Below, one piece after another: positions 8,412 to 19,793 of a stretch of 47,539 bases of DNA; the first letter of the stretch is position 1; each line of letters begins with the position of its first letter. The DNA lies in NCBI RefSeq assembly GCF_018614525.1, contig NZ_JAGGOL010000023.1:1-47539 (forward strand), in the 5' to 3' direction. The notes below the pieces were generated by a model. It worked only from the letters and a program-made list of their open reading frames with translations, did not search any database and was not told where the DNA came from. Source of the DNA: Streptomyces sp. ISL-11 (GTDB taxonomy: Bacteria > Actinomycetota > Actinomycetes > Streptomycetales > Streptomycetaceae). The translations under genes were made by a program, and so were the position numbers.

Positions 8412-8462
8412 CCTCAGCCGCGAACCGCCCTGGAGTGGCTCCAGTACGGTCCGCGGCTGAGG
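8412..8462 (-). other. Long multi-tier hairpin between atpC and the DUF2550 gene
   Basis: Outer arms CCTCAGCCGCG (8412-8422) and CGCGGCTGAGG (8452-8462) pair over 11 bp. Inside, ACCG (8424-8427) pairs with CGGT (8447-8450), and CTGGAG (8430-8435) pairs with CTCCAG (8439-8444) around a TGG loop. All tiers are nested, giving one 51-nt rod with small bulges. It directly follows the end of the atp operon. It may be the operon terminator or a processing or stability element. No U-tract follows on either strand. Confidence 0.7.
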
Positions 8463-8484
8463 GACGATCTCTGTGGGTCGCGGG

Positions 8485-8859
8485 CTAGTGAACGCCCGTG
8501 ACCGCACGCAGCCGGACATCCGCGCGACGCTCGGCGGCCGCGTCGGCCTCCGACTTCGCGCGCTCCAGCGCACGCTCGGCGCGCTGGACATCGATCTCGT
8601 CGGCAAGCTCCGCGATCTCGGCGAGCAGCGAGAGCTTGTCGTCCGCGAACGAGATGAACCCACCGTGTACCGCGGCGACGACAGTCCCGGCGGCGGTCTT
8701 GATGGTCACCGGGCCGGACTCCAGCACACCGAGCAGCGGCTGGTGGCCGGGCATGACGCCGATGTCGCCCGATGTGGTCCGCGCGATGACCAGAGTGGCC
8801 TCGCCGGACCAGACGCTTCGGTCCGCCGCGACCAGCTCGACGTGCAGCTCAGCAGCCAA
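8485..8859 (-). CDS. atpC: ATP synthase F1 epsilon subunit
   Basis: This 124-residue central-stalk subunit couples gamma to the c-ring and restrains ATP hydrolysis. The N-terminal beta-sandwich shows AAELHVELVAADRSVWSGEA and SGDIGVMPGHQPLLGVLESG. The C-terminal helical pair is EIDVQRAERALERAKSEADAA-like and Arg-rich. The TTG at 8859 is the chosen start because GAGGAG lies five bases upstream and it gives the usual 124-residue length; an upstream in-frame GTG at 8880 would add seven residues. It is the last atp gene, 111 bp after atpD, with two strong hairpins in that gap. Confidence 0.96.
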   Translation of the reverse strand: MAAELHVELVAADRSVWSGEATLVIARTTSGDIGVMPGHQPLLGVLESGPVTIKTAAGTVVAAVHGGFISFADDKLSLLAEIAELADEIDVQRAERALERAKSEADAAAERRADVRLRAVTGVH

Positions 8860-8878
8860 CGTGGCTCCTCGGGTCTCC

Positions 8879-8956
8879 ACCCGCCGGGTGCGGCGGGTGT
8901 TGGGTCAAAGAATAGGGGACGTGACGACCGGGGGCGGGAGCGCCCCGCCCCCGGTC
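8879..8956 (-). other. Two GC hairpins in the atpD-atpC gap
   Basis: The first on the transcript (minus strand) is a 13-bp perfect stem, GACCGGGGGCGGG (8926-8938) with CCCGCCCCCGGTC (8944-8956) and a 5-base loop. The second is ACCCGCCG (8879-8886) with CGGCGGGT (8891-8898) around GGTG. It ends about 12-14 nt before the atpC ribosome site. They fill most of the gap and could give partial termination or RNA processing, lowering atpC relative to atpD. Confidence 0.75.
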
Positions 8957-8970
8957 GAAGAGCACGGGGC

Positions 8971-11333
<2,363 letters not shown>

Positions 11334-11356
11334 GGATCAGGTCCCTTCCGTCGTCG

Positions 11357-12949
<1,593 letters not shown>

Positions 12950-12990
12950 CTGGGTTCCCTGCTCTCCTTGTTGGGCCCGAAGTATTTCTT

Positions 12991-13036
12991 CTCCGGGGTG
13001 TGGTTCCCGCAGCGGATCGGCTGCGGGTCCCCGGAG
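12991..13036 (-). other. Two-tier hairpin in the atpH-atpA gap
   Basis: Outer arms CTCCGGGG (12991-12998) and CCCCGGAG (13029-13036) enclose inner arms CCCGCAG (13006-13012) and CTGCGGG (13021-13027) with an 8-base loop. It ends 41 nt before atpA and lies in the 140-bp gap after atpH. It may act as an attenuator, a processing site that stabilises the atpA-distal transcript, or part of an internal promoter leader. Confidence 0.75.
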
Positions 13037-13089
13037 GACACCGTCGGCCCAACTCGGGCCGTCAGTCATGCTCTTGAGTTGGTGGCTGG

Positions 13090-13905
13090 TCAGCCGGCCA
13101 TCCGCCGGTCCGCCTCGGCGAGGCGGTCCGCGATGCTGCCGTTGATGACCTCGTCGCCGATCCGCACCTGGACACCACCGAGGATCTCGGGGTCCACGTC
13201 CAGGTTGAGGTGGACACGCCGCCCGTACAGCTTGGCGAGCGCGTCACCGAGCCGCTGCCGCTGAGCGTCGCTCATCGGCACCGCGGACGTGACCACCGCG
13301 ACCATCCGGTTCCGGCGGTCGGCAGCCTGCTTGGACAGGGCGTTCAGCCCTGCTTCCAGGCTACGTCCCCGCGGCGCGGACACCAGACGGACCACGAGCC
13401 GCTCGGTGACCGGGTTGGCCCGGCCGTTCAGCAGCTCGCGCACCAGCGCGGCCTTGGCCGTGCGGTCGGCGACCTTGTCGGTCAGCGCGGCGCGCAGGGC
13501 GGCGTCCGAGGTGACGATCCGGCCGAAGCGGAACAGCTCGTCCTCGACGTCGTCCAGGTCACCGCCGCGCTCCGCGGCGACGAGATCGGCACCGGCGGCC
13601 AGCTCCTCGGTCGCGTCCACCAGGTCGCGCGAGCGCGACCAGCGGGAGCGGACCATCCCGGCCACCAGGTCGGCGGTCTCGCCGCCCACCTGGCCGGCGA
13701 ACAGGCGCTGGGCCAGCTCGGCCTTGGCCTCGCCGGGCTGCGCCGGGTCGGTCAGGACCCGACGCAGCGACACCTCGCGGTCGAGCAGCGCGGTGACCGC
13801 GGCGAGCTCGTCGGCGAGCTTCGCCGCGTCCACGGACGTGTTGTCCGCCAGCGCGTCGAGACTCTCACGTGCGGAGGCCAGGGCCTCCCGGCTCGCTCCA
13901 CTCAT
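13090..13905 (-). CDS. atpH: ATP synthase F1 delta subunit
   Basis: The 271-residue peripheral-stalk subunit joining F1 to the b dimer. The actinobacterial form is longer than the roughly 180-residue E. coli delta because of an N-terminal helical extension. Here [22 protein letters not shown] and a duplicated helical region precede the classic C-terminal part: [20 protein letters not shown] and [23 protein letters not shown] 13905 overlaps the atpF stop by four bases (ATGA), showing translational coupling. A 140-bp gap with a hairpin follows before atpA. Confidence 0.96.
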   Translation of the reverse strand: MSGASREALASARESLDALADNTSVDAAKLADELAAVTALLDREVSLRRVLTDPAQPGEAKAELAQRLFAGQVGGETADLVAGMVRSRWSRSRDLVDATEELAAGADLVAAERGGDLDDVEDELFRFGRIVTSDAALRAALTDKVADRTAKAALVRELLNGRANPVTERLVVRLVSAPRGRSLEAGLNALSKQAADRRNRMVAVVTSAVPMSDAQRQRLGDALAKLYGRRVHLNLDVDPEILGGVQVRIGDEVINGSIADRLAEADRRMAG

Positions 13906-14468
13906 CGGGTGACCTCAGCCTTCGTCGCGTCGGCCGTCTTGACCTCGAGCTCGTCGAGGAAGCGGTCGATGGTGCGGCTCTGCCGGGCGCCGTCCGTGAG
14001 GGACTCCCGGACGATGCGGCCGGCCAGGTCGGAGGCGAGCTTGCCCACGTCCTGGCGCAGCGTGGCCGCGGCGGACTTGCGGTCGGCCTCGACCTGGGTG
14101 TGGCCGGCGGCGATGATCTCCTCGCGCTGACGCTGTCCCTCGGACCGCATCTCGGCGATCACCGCGACACCCTGCTCCTGCGCCTCCTGGCGCATCCGCG
14201 CAGCCTCGTGGCGGGCGTCGGCGAGCTGCGCCCGGTAGTCCTCGAGTACCTGCTGGGCCTCGGCCTGGGCGGCCTCGGCCTTCTCCATGCCGCCCTCGAT
14301 GGCCTCCCGGCGCTCGTCCAGAACCTTGTTGATGTTCGGGAGGAGCTTCTTGCCCAGGAAGATGAGGACGATGAAGAAGGCGAGAAGGCCGATGACAAGC
14401 TCCGGAATCGGCGGAAGGATCGGGGGTTCCCCGTCCTCGGCCGCCAGCGTTGCTGCCAGGGCGATCAC
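13902..14468 (-). CDS. atpF: ATP synthase Fo b subunit
   Basis: The 188-residue stator subunit. One N-terminal membrane span (about 22-42, PELVIGLLAFFIVLIFLG) is followed by KKLLPNINKVLDERREAIEGG and a long charged coiled coil rich in Glu, Ala, Arg and Gln. This matches Fo b. GTG 14468 is the start; an overlapping ATG one base upstream runs straight into TGA, so it cannot be used. AAAGG lies seven bases before the GTG. The gene overlaps atpH by four bases and sits 40 bp after atpE. Confidence 0.96.
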   Translation of the reverse strand: MIALAATLAAEDGEPPILPPIPELVIGLLAFFIVLIFLGKKLLPNINKVLDERREAIEGGMEKAEAAQAEAQQVLEDYRAQLADARHEAARMRQEAQEQGVAVIAEMRSEGQRQREEIIAAGHTQVEADRKSAAATLRQDVGKLASDLAGRIVRESLTDGARQSRTIDRFLDELEVKTADATKAEVTR

Positions 14469-14508
14469 ATCAGTGCCTTTCGTCGCTTAGGTGGTGGCCG
14501 TCTACCGA

Positions 14509-14808
<300 letters not shown>

Positions 14809-14834
14809 CTATGGGTTCTTGGGGGAGGGACTGC

Positions 14835-15644
14835 TCAGTGGTGCTTAGCGAGAGCGCCCTGAATGTAGCTGCAGGCCAGGAGCACGAAGACGTAAGCCTG
14901 AAGGGCCTGGATGAACAGCTCGAAGGCAGTCAGCAGGATGACCATCACGAACGAGACGCCGGCATAGGCGATGCCGATTCCGTTCAGCAGGTACCAGCTG
15001 GCGATCGTGAAGATGAGCAGCAGGACGTGACCGGCGAACATGTTGGCGAAGAGCCGGACCGCGTGGGTGAACGGCCGCACGATCACGTTGGAGAAGAACT
15101 CCAGCAGCATGACCAGCGGCAGGACCCAGCCCAGGGACTTGTCATAACCGGTGATGTTCTTGAGGCCGCCGACGAAGCCGTGCTTCTTGAACGTCAGGAA
15201 CATCCACAGGACGTAGACGATCACGGCCAGCGCCACCGGGAACGCGATGATCGACGTCACCGGGAACTGGGCCACCGGGATGACCGACCAGAGGTTCATG
15301 ATCCACACGAAGAAGAACAGGGAGACCATGAGGGGGACGTACTTGTCGCCCTCCTTCTTCCCGAGCGCCTCGTAGACGATCCCGCGACGGACGAAGTCGT
15401 AACCGGCCTCGCCCACCATCTGGAGTTTGCCGGGCACCACCTTGGCCTTGCCGAAGGCCGCCCAGAAGAAACCGATGATGACGACGGTGCTCAGCACGGC
15501 CAGCAGCATCGGCTTGTTGATCTCGTATCCGGCCACCTTGAACAGTGGTTCGAAGACGAAAGAGTGGAGCCCTGGGGTCGGGAAGCCGCACCCATCGAAG
15601 ATGTGGCAATCGGTCTCGAAGGCGAGCATCTGGTCAGCACTCAC
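14835..15644 (-). CDS. atpB: ATP synthase Fo a subunit
   Basis: The 269-residue proton-channel subunit, with about five or six membrane helices. Family hallmarks are PGKLQMVGEAGYDFVRR, IIPVAQ-like VIPVAQFPVTS, LEFFSNVIVRPFTHAVRLFA with the essential Arg in the HAVRLFANMFAGH helix, and AFELFIQALQAYVF in the last span. GTG 15644 is chosen over an ATG at 15710 because AAGGAG stands six bases before it and the conserved SADQMLAFETDCHIFDGCGF begins there. A 264-bp gap precedes it after atpI, in which I see no gene. Confidence 0.97.
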   Translation of the reverse strand: MSADQMLAFETDCHIFDGCGFPTPGLHSFVFEPLFKVAGYEINKPMLLAVLSTVVIIGFFWAAFGKAKVVPGKLQMVGEAGYDFVRRGIVYEALGKKEGDKYVPLMVSLFFFVWIMNLWSVIPVAQFPVTSIIAFPVALAVIVYVLWMFLTFKKHGFVGGLKNITGYDKSLGWVLPLVMLLEFFSNVIVRPFTHAVRLFANMFAGHVLLLIFTIASWYLLNGIGIAYAGVSFVMVILLTAFELFIQALQAYVFVLLACSYIQGALAKHH

Positions 15645-15908
15645 CGCGAGCTCCTTCAGCGTGGCGCATAGGTACGGCAACCTCGTTGTGTCGGCGCGGC
15701 ACGCAGCCACGGAACGGCACTGGACTGGTCTTGCGAATGGGGGTGTGGCAGGTCGGCCAGTGGCCGGAAGGCATCGAGGGCGTCAGCCGCGCCGGCGGCC
15801 GGTTCTCTCCCGTACGAATCGGGGATCCGGCTACCTGCGTTCGCTGCACCTCAGATGGCACCGGACGATAGCAGGTGAGCGCACGGCGACTTATCCCGCC
15901 CCTACCGC

Positions 15909-16346
15909 TCATGACGGGGACCCGGCCGACGCCGACTTTTCCGCGTCGGCGGACTCGGGATTCACGTACAAGATCTTTTCCTTCATGTGCGCACGGGTCT
16001 GCGCCGCGACCCAGACAAGGGTGGCGGCGAGCAGCGCGAAGGCGAAGGCGCGGGTGTTGAAGAGCGTCGTGTCCTTGAGGACGGCGAGCAGGATCGCGAG
16101 CAGCAGGAACTGCGTCACGAAGAGCGCGAGCCCCATCGACTGGAAGATGCCCGGATAGGACTTCGCGGTGCGTTGCAGCACGAAGAGTCCCAGGCCCATG
16201 TTCGCGGCGGCGACGGTCGTACCGACTGCGGCGCCGATTCCCCCTTCGCCGCCGACGAACACAAAGCCGAGAGCGACAGCGACAACACCGGTGATGGCGG
16301 TCGGGACGGCGCACTGCAGAAGCGTTCGGGCGTCGTTGGACTGCAT
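15909..16346 (-). CDS. atpI: ATP synthase protein I (AtpI-like membrane protein)
   Basis: A 145-residue protein with four predicted membrane spans (about 13-32, 38-58, 73-92 and 98-115) and a short acidic C-terminal tail. AtpI proteins head bacterial atp operons and assist c-ring assembly or cation supply. Sequence conservation is low, so position is the main support: first gene of the atpIBEFHAGDC operon, same strand, upstream of atpB. ATG 16346 has GGAGAA seven bases upstream. A Rex-type operator lies about 125 bp before it. Confidence 0.85.
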   Translation of the reverse strand: MQSNDARTLLQCAVPTAITGVVAVALGFVFVGGEGGIGAAVGTTVAAANMGLGLFVLQRTAKSYPGIFQSMGLALFVTQFLLLAILLAVLKDTTLFNTRAFAFALLAATLVWVAAQTRAHMKEKILYVNPESADAEKSASAGSPS

Positions 16347-16471
16347 GAAGGGATTCTCCGGCGATCGGTCGGAAGCAACGATTCGTCGTGAACGAGCGTA
16401 TCCCCGGGAAGTGAGACGTGACTCGCGACGAAGGGCCGCGCACTACGGTCCTTCGGCTTCAGCACCGGGTT

Positions 16472-16489
16472 TCGTGAACGGTATCACAA
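16472..16489. promoter_or_regulatory. Rex operator (ROP) upstream of atpI
   Basis: TCGTGAACGGTATCACAA matches the streptomycete Rex operator consensus TTGTGAACGCGTTCACAA at 14 of 18 positions, including both TGA/TCA half-site cores. Rex is the NADH/NAD+-sensing repressor of respiratory genes, and control of atp operons by Rex is known in streptomycetes. The site lies in the 252-bp leader between the transferase gene and atpI. A second inverted repeat, CGTGTG-N8-CACACG, lies at 16517-16536. Confidence 0.75.
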
Positions 16490-16516
16490 ACTATTTGATG
16501 AGGCCTTTACCTACAT

Positions 16517-16536
16517 CGTGTGCTCGACGTCACACG
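16517..16536. promoter_or_regulatory. Inverted repeat upstream of atpI, possible operator
   Basis: CGTGTG (16517-16522) and CACACG (16531-16536) are perfect arms with an 8-base spacer. They are 28 bp from the Rex-like site on the promoter-distal side. The size fits a dimeric regulator site rather than a terminator, but I cannot name the protein. Confidence 0.4.
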
Positions 16537-16598
16537 GAAGGGTTAAGTGGCTGGTCATAGCACTGACGCAGCCTGCGGATCTCTGGTAGGTCGCGCCC

Positions 16599-17954
16599 TC
16601 AGCGGGGGCTGCTGATCTTCCTGGGGTGGCTGAAGCGGGAGCGGTCGCCGATGGCCGTCGCACCGTGCAGGCCGGCGGGCACGGGCTCGCGCCCGGGCTC
16701 CTCGTCGGCCGCTTCCTCCTCGCTCACCGCGGTGGCGCCGTGCAGGCCGGCCGTGCTCTCCCCGGTGGCGGCCGCCGGCACCGCACGGCGACGGCGGTAG
16801 CGCGGCGGTACGAACGCCTCGGCCCAGCGGGGCGCCCGCGGCTTGACGCGCGGCAGCAGTAGGAGCACCAGGCCGACCGCGCTCAGCGCGACGATCAGCA
16901 GCAGGATCCACACGCTCGCCGAGTGCACCGAGTAGGCCACCGTGCCGAAGCCGATGAGCGCCGACCAGAAGTACATGATCAGCACGGCCCGGCTGTGCGA
17001 GTGGCCGAGCTCCAGCAGCCGGTGGTGCAGGTGTCCGCGGTCCGCGGCGAAGGGCGACTGACCGTTCCAGGTGCGCCGCACGATCGCCAGCAGCAGGTCG
17101 GCGACCGGCACCGCGATCACCGTGAGCGGCAGCAGCAGCGGGATGTAGACCGGCACCATCGTCTGCACGGCGTTCCGCTCGCCGCCGACCTGCTGGTAGA
17201 GCAGGTCCGGGTCGACCTGGCCGGTGATGGAGATCGCGCCCGCGGCCAGCACCAGGCCGATCAGCATCGAGCCGGAGTCACCCATGAAGATGCGCGCCGG
17301 GTGCATGTTGTGCGGCAGGAAGCCCAGGCACATGCCCATCAGGACCGCGGCGAACAGCGTCGCGGGCGCGGCCGCCTCCACGTTGTGGCCGAACCAGAGC
17401 CGGTAGGCGTAGAGGAAGAACGCGGCGGCGGCGATGCACACCATGCCGGAGGCCAGGCCGTCGAGGCCGTCGACGAAGTTGACCGCGTTGATGGTGATCA
17501 CGACCAGCGCGACGGTGAGCAACGTGCCCTGCATGGACGTCAGCGAGACGGTGCCGACGCCGGGCACCGGGATCCACAGGATGGTCAGGCCCTGCAAGAC
17601 CATCACGCCGGCGGCGATCATCTGCCCGCCGAGCTTCACCAGGGCGTCCACGCCCCACTTGTCGTCCAGCACGCCGAGGATCCAGATCAGCCCGGCGCCC
17701 GAGAGCAGCGCTCTGGGCTCGTTGCCCAGCTCGAAGACCTTGCCCAGGTTCGACAGGTGGGCGGCCACCAGCAGTCCCGCACAGAGCCCGCCGAACATCG
17801 CGATGCCGCCGAGGCGTGGGGTGGGTTCGCGGTGGACGTCGCGCGCGCGGATCTCCGGCATCGCACCGGCCACGATCGCGAACTTCCGCACCGGTCCCGT
17901 CAGCAGATAGGTGACCGCCGCGGTGACGCAGAGCGTCAGCAGATATTCACGCAC
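16599..17954 (-). CDS. Polyprenyl-phosphate GlcNAc-1-phosphate transferase (WecA/MraY family)
   Basis: This 451-residue membrane enzyme transfers GlcNAc-1-phosphate (or a like sugar) from UDP to a polyprenyl phosphate, beginning cell-wall glycan or teichoic-type polymers. It has about ten or eleven spans. Motifs are RARDVHREPTPRLGG, the aspartate pair GVLDDKWG, NAVNFVDGLDGLASG, FMGDSGSMLIG, and the cytoplasmic His loop ADRGHLHHRLLELGHS. The C-terminal 70 residues are polar; AGLHGATA occurs twice (402-409 and 427-434), separated by an acidic linker. GTG 17954 starts it. Only 40 bp separate it from the polyketide cluster, whose last gene reads towards it, so read-through is possible. Confidence 0.92.
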   Translation of the reverse strand: MREYLLTLCVTAAVTYLLTGPVRKFAIVAGAMPEIRARDVHREPTPRLGGIAMFGGLCAGLLVAAHLSNLGKVFELGNEPRALLSGAGLIWILGVLDDKWGVDALVKLGGQMIAAGVMVLQGLTILWIPVPGVGTVSLTSMQGTLLTVALVVITINAVNFVDGLDGLASGMVCIAAAAFFLYAYRLWFGHNVEAAAPATLFAAVLMGMCLGFLPHNMHPARIFMGDSGSMLIGLVLAAGAISITGQVDPDLLYQQVGGERNAVQTMVPVYIPLLLPLTVIAVPVADLLLAIVRRTWNGQSPFAADRGHLHHRLLELGHSHSRAVLIMYFWSALIGFGTVAYSVHSASVWILLLIVALSAVGLVLLLLPRVKPRAPRWAEAFVPPRYRRRRAVPAAATGESTAGLHGATAVSEEEAADEEPGREPVPAGLHGATAIGDRSRFSHPRKISSPR

Positions 17955-17994
17955 CTATTCCCCAGATGGCTCGCGGGAGTATGAGACCCATACC

Positions 17995-19308
17995 TTAGGG
18001 CACCGGCCCACGGTACGCGGATGCCCCGGGCGCCGGAGAGAGGGCGCGGGCCGGCACCCCTTGTCCCAGGGGTGCCTCGTCGAACCGTCTGCGCACGTAG
18101 GACAGGTCGTCGAGCAGTCCGGCCGAGGTGACCCGGCGGGGGCGGTCGCGGGCCACGAGGCCGCCGATCGGCAGGCGCCCGATCCGGTCCCAGCGAAGCC
18201 GTCCGCTGTCGTCTATATAGCTTCTGGTCTCGCCCCGGTTGTCCGGGTGCAGGCAGTAGGGAATGTCGAGATATCCGGCCCGGAAAGCCAGCAGCAGTGC
18301 CTGCCCGACGTCCGCGTGGAGACCGAGGACGGCGTGCACGAGGGCCGCCGCCTCCTGATAGGTCTGGCTGTCGGCCCCCTCCGCGGCACGGGGCCGGGCC
18401 GCCCGGGCGGTGCTGGAGGCGTGCTCCAGCGCGCGGACGTTCTCGGCGACGGTGGGGATGCGGCGGGACTCCGCCTCGGTCTTGACGATCAGTCGCTCGG
18501 ACCCGGTGGCCACCGCCAGCTCGGCGGCCTCCCCCAGCAGCCGCAGGGCGCCGTGCGAGGTCTGCGGGTACAGGCCCATGTACGCGTAGACGACGACGTG
18601 CCAGTTGTCGGTGGGCAGCAGTTCCGCGCACAGCCGCCGCAGGGCGGCGACGGCCTCGCGGTCCTGTCCGGCGTGGGTTTGTTGGGCGTAGCTGACGGAG
18701 ACGCTCCGCAGGCCGTGCCGGACGAAGAACAGCGCCTCCAGGACGCTGATGGCGACCAGCTGGCTCGGTGGGCACAGCTGCCCGAGCATGCAGCCGCCGA
18801 AGGTCTCCAGGTGCGGCTCGGCGCCGTGCTCCCGCAGCCCGAGGAAGAGCTCGCAGCTCTCCTCCCAGTTGCGCACGGAGTCGCGCAGCGGGGTGCGCCC
18901 GTAGGGCAGGCAGTAGGAGACCGGCCCGCCCTCGCTGGCGTCGAGCCACAGCCGGTTCAGGGCGCGGAAGATGTCGGCGGGGGTCGCGGACCCGTGCCGG
19001 ACCTGGACGGGGAAGCCTGCGTCGCGGATGCCGGCAAGCACCCACCGTGTGGTGTCCGCGTCGTGGCTCACGACGGGGTAGCCGTTGAGGTCGATGCCGT
19101 CGCGCAGCGCGCTCTCGACCGCCGCGAGGTGACCGACCCGGGTGTGGGCGTCCAGGGTGATGGTGCCGACGGTGGTGGCCCGGGCGGCCCGGGTGGCGGC
19201 CAGGCCGTCCCGCATCCGCCGCGGGTCGCTGAAGCCCATACGCGGCTGGACCACCAGGTGTCCCTCACCCGCCCTGGCCCGGACGAAGGCGCCGAAGTCC
19301 ACGCTCAT
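17995..19308 (-). CDS. glmE: Glutamate mutase (methylaspartate mutase) epsilon subunit
   Basis: This 437-residue TIM-barrel subunit of adenosylcobalamin-dependent glutamate mutase converts L-glutamate to (2S,3S)-3-methylaspartate. The N-terminal RAGEGHLVVQPRMGFSDP, then LDAHTRVGHL, DGIDLNGYPVVSHD, QVRHGSATPADIF and ETFGGCMLGQLCPPS match the family. It overlaps the small B12-binding subunit by four bases (ATGA), so the two are made together. In vicenistatin-type pathways this enzyme starts the route to the beta-amino acid unit, and the next genes here continue that route. It ends the 13-gene operon with TAA, 40 bp before the GlcNAc-1-P transferase. Confidence 0.92.
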   Translation of the reverse strand: MSVDFGAFVRARAGEGHLVVQPRMGFSDPRRMRDGLAATRAARATTVGTITLDAHTRVGHLAAVESALRDGIDLNGYPVVSHDADTTRWVLAGIRDAGFPVQVRHGSATPADIFRALNRLWLDASEGGPVSYCLPYGRTPLRDSVRNWEESCELFLGLREHGAEPHLETFGGCMLGQLCPPSQLVAISVLEALFFVRHGLRSVSVSYAQQTHAGQDREAVAALRRLCAELLPTDNWHVVVYAYMGLYPQTSHGALRLLGEAAELAVATGSERLIVKTEAESRRIPTVAENVRALEHASSTARAARPRAAEGADSQTYQEAAALVHAVLGLHADVGQALLLAFRAGYLDIPYCLHPDNRGETRSYIDDSGRLRWDRIGRLPIGGLVARDRPRRVTSAGLLDDLSYVRRRFDEAPLGQGVPARALSPAPGASAYRGPVP

Positions 19309-19793
19309 ACGGCTCGCGCCTCCCCCGTCAGGACGGGGGCGGGCCCCGGCAGTGCGGCGATGAAGTGCTGCAGGGCGGCGACGGGGTCCGAGCCGTCGTC
19401 GAAGACGGCGTCGAACCCCGCCGCCATCAGCTCCCCGGCCCGGGAGGCGTCACCCTCGTCGGTGACGCCGAGCTTGCCCCCGATGACGGCCGGGGTGGAG
19501 CGCAGCCCGGCCACGCCCCGCAGCCGCTCGATGACGCGCAGGCCGTCCTGGTAGCCATGGCCGTTGACGCTGCTGAAGACGATCAGCGCCGGGTCGAGGT
19601 CCGCGCAGCGGGAGACCAGCAGCTCGTCGGGGACGCACGGGCCGAGGTTCACCACGCGGTACCCGAGCTCCTCGATCAGCAGTTGCAGGAACACCAGGTT
19701 CCAGGTGTGGGCGTCCGAGGCCATCGACGTCACGACGACGCAGCCGCCACGGGGCTCGGGCGCCGTCTCCCAGCGGTCGAGCGCGTCACCCAT
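19305..19793 (-). CDS. glmS: Glutamate mutase sigma subunit (B12-binding)
   Basis: A 162-residue cobalamin-binding subunit with a Rossmann-like fold. The lower-ligand motif normally reads DxHxxG; here it is S-D-A-H-T-W-N, so Asp and the Co-coordinating His are present but the glycine is Asn. Downstream, SSVNGHGYQDG and IGGKLGV fit the SxL and GG motifs. It is somewhat longer than typical (about 137-150), with a short N-terminal lead and a C-terminal tail. It overlaps the decarboxylase by eight bases and the epsilon subunit by four. It pairs with the epsilon subunit to make 3-methylaspartate. Confidence 0.9.
   Translation of the reverse strand: MGDALDRWETAPEPRGGCVVVTSMASDAHTWNLVFLQLLIEELGYRVVNLGPCVPDELLVSRCADLDPALIVFSSVNGHGYQDGLRVIERLRGVAGLRSTPAVIGGKLGVTDEGDASRAGELMAAGFDAVFDDGSDPVAALQHFIAALPGPAPVLTGEARAV

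Noticed and set aside
17995..19793. Glutamate mutase as part of glutamate fermentation
   Set aside because: No methylaspartase or mesaconase is near, and the genes overlap a decarboxylase and an ACP ligase, so a biosynthetic role fits better.
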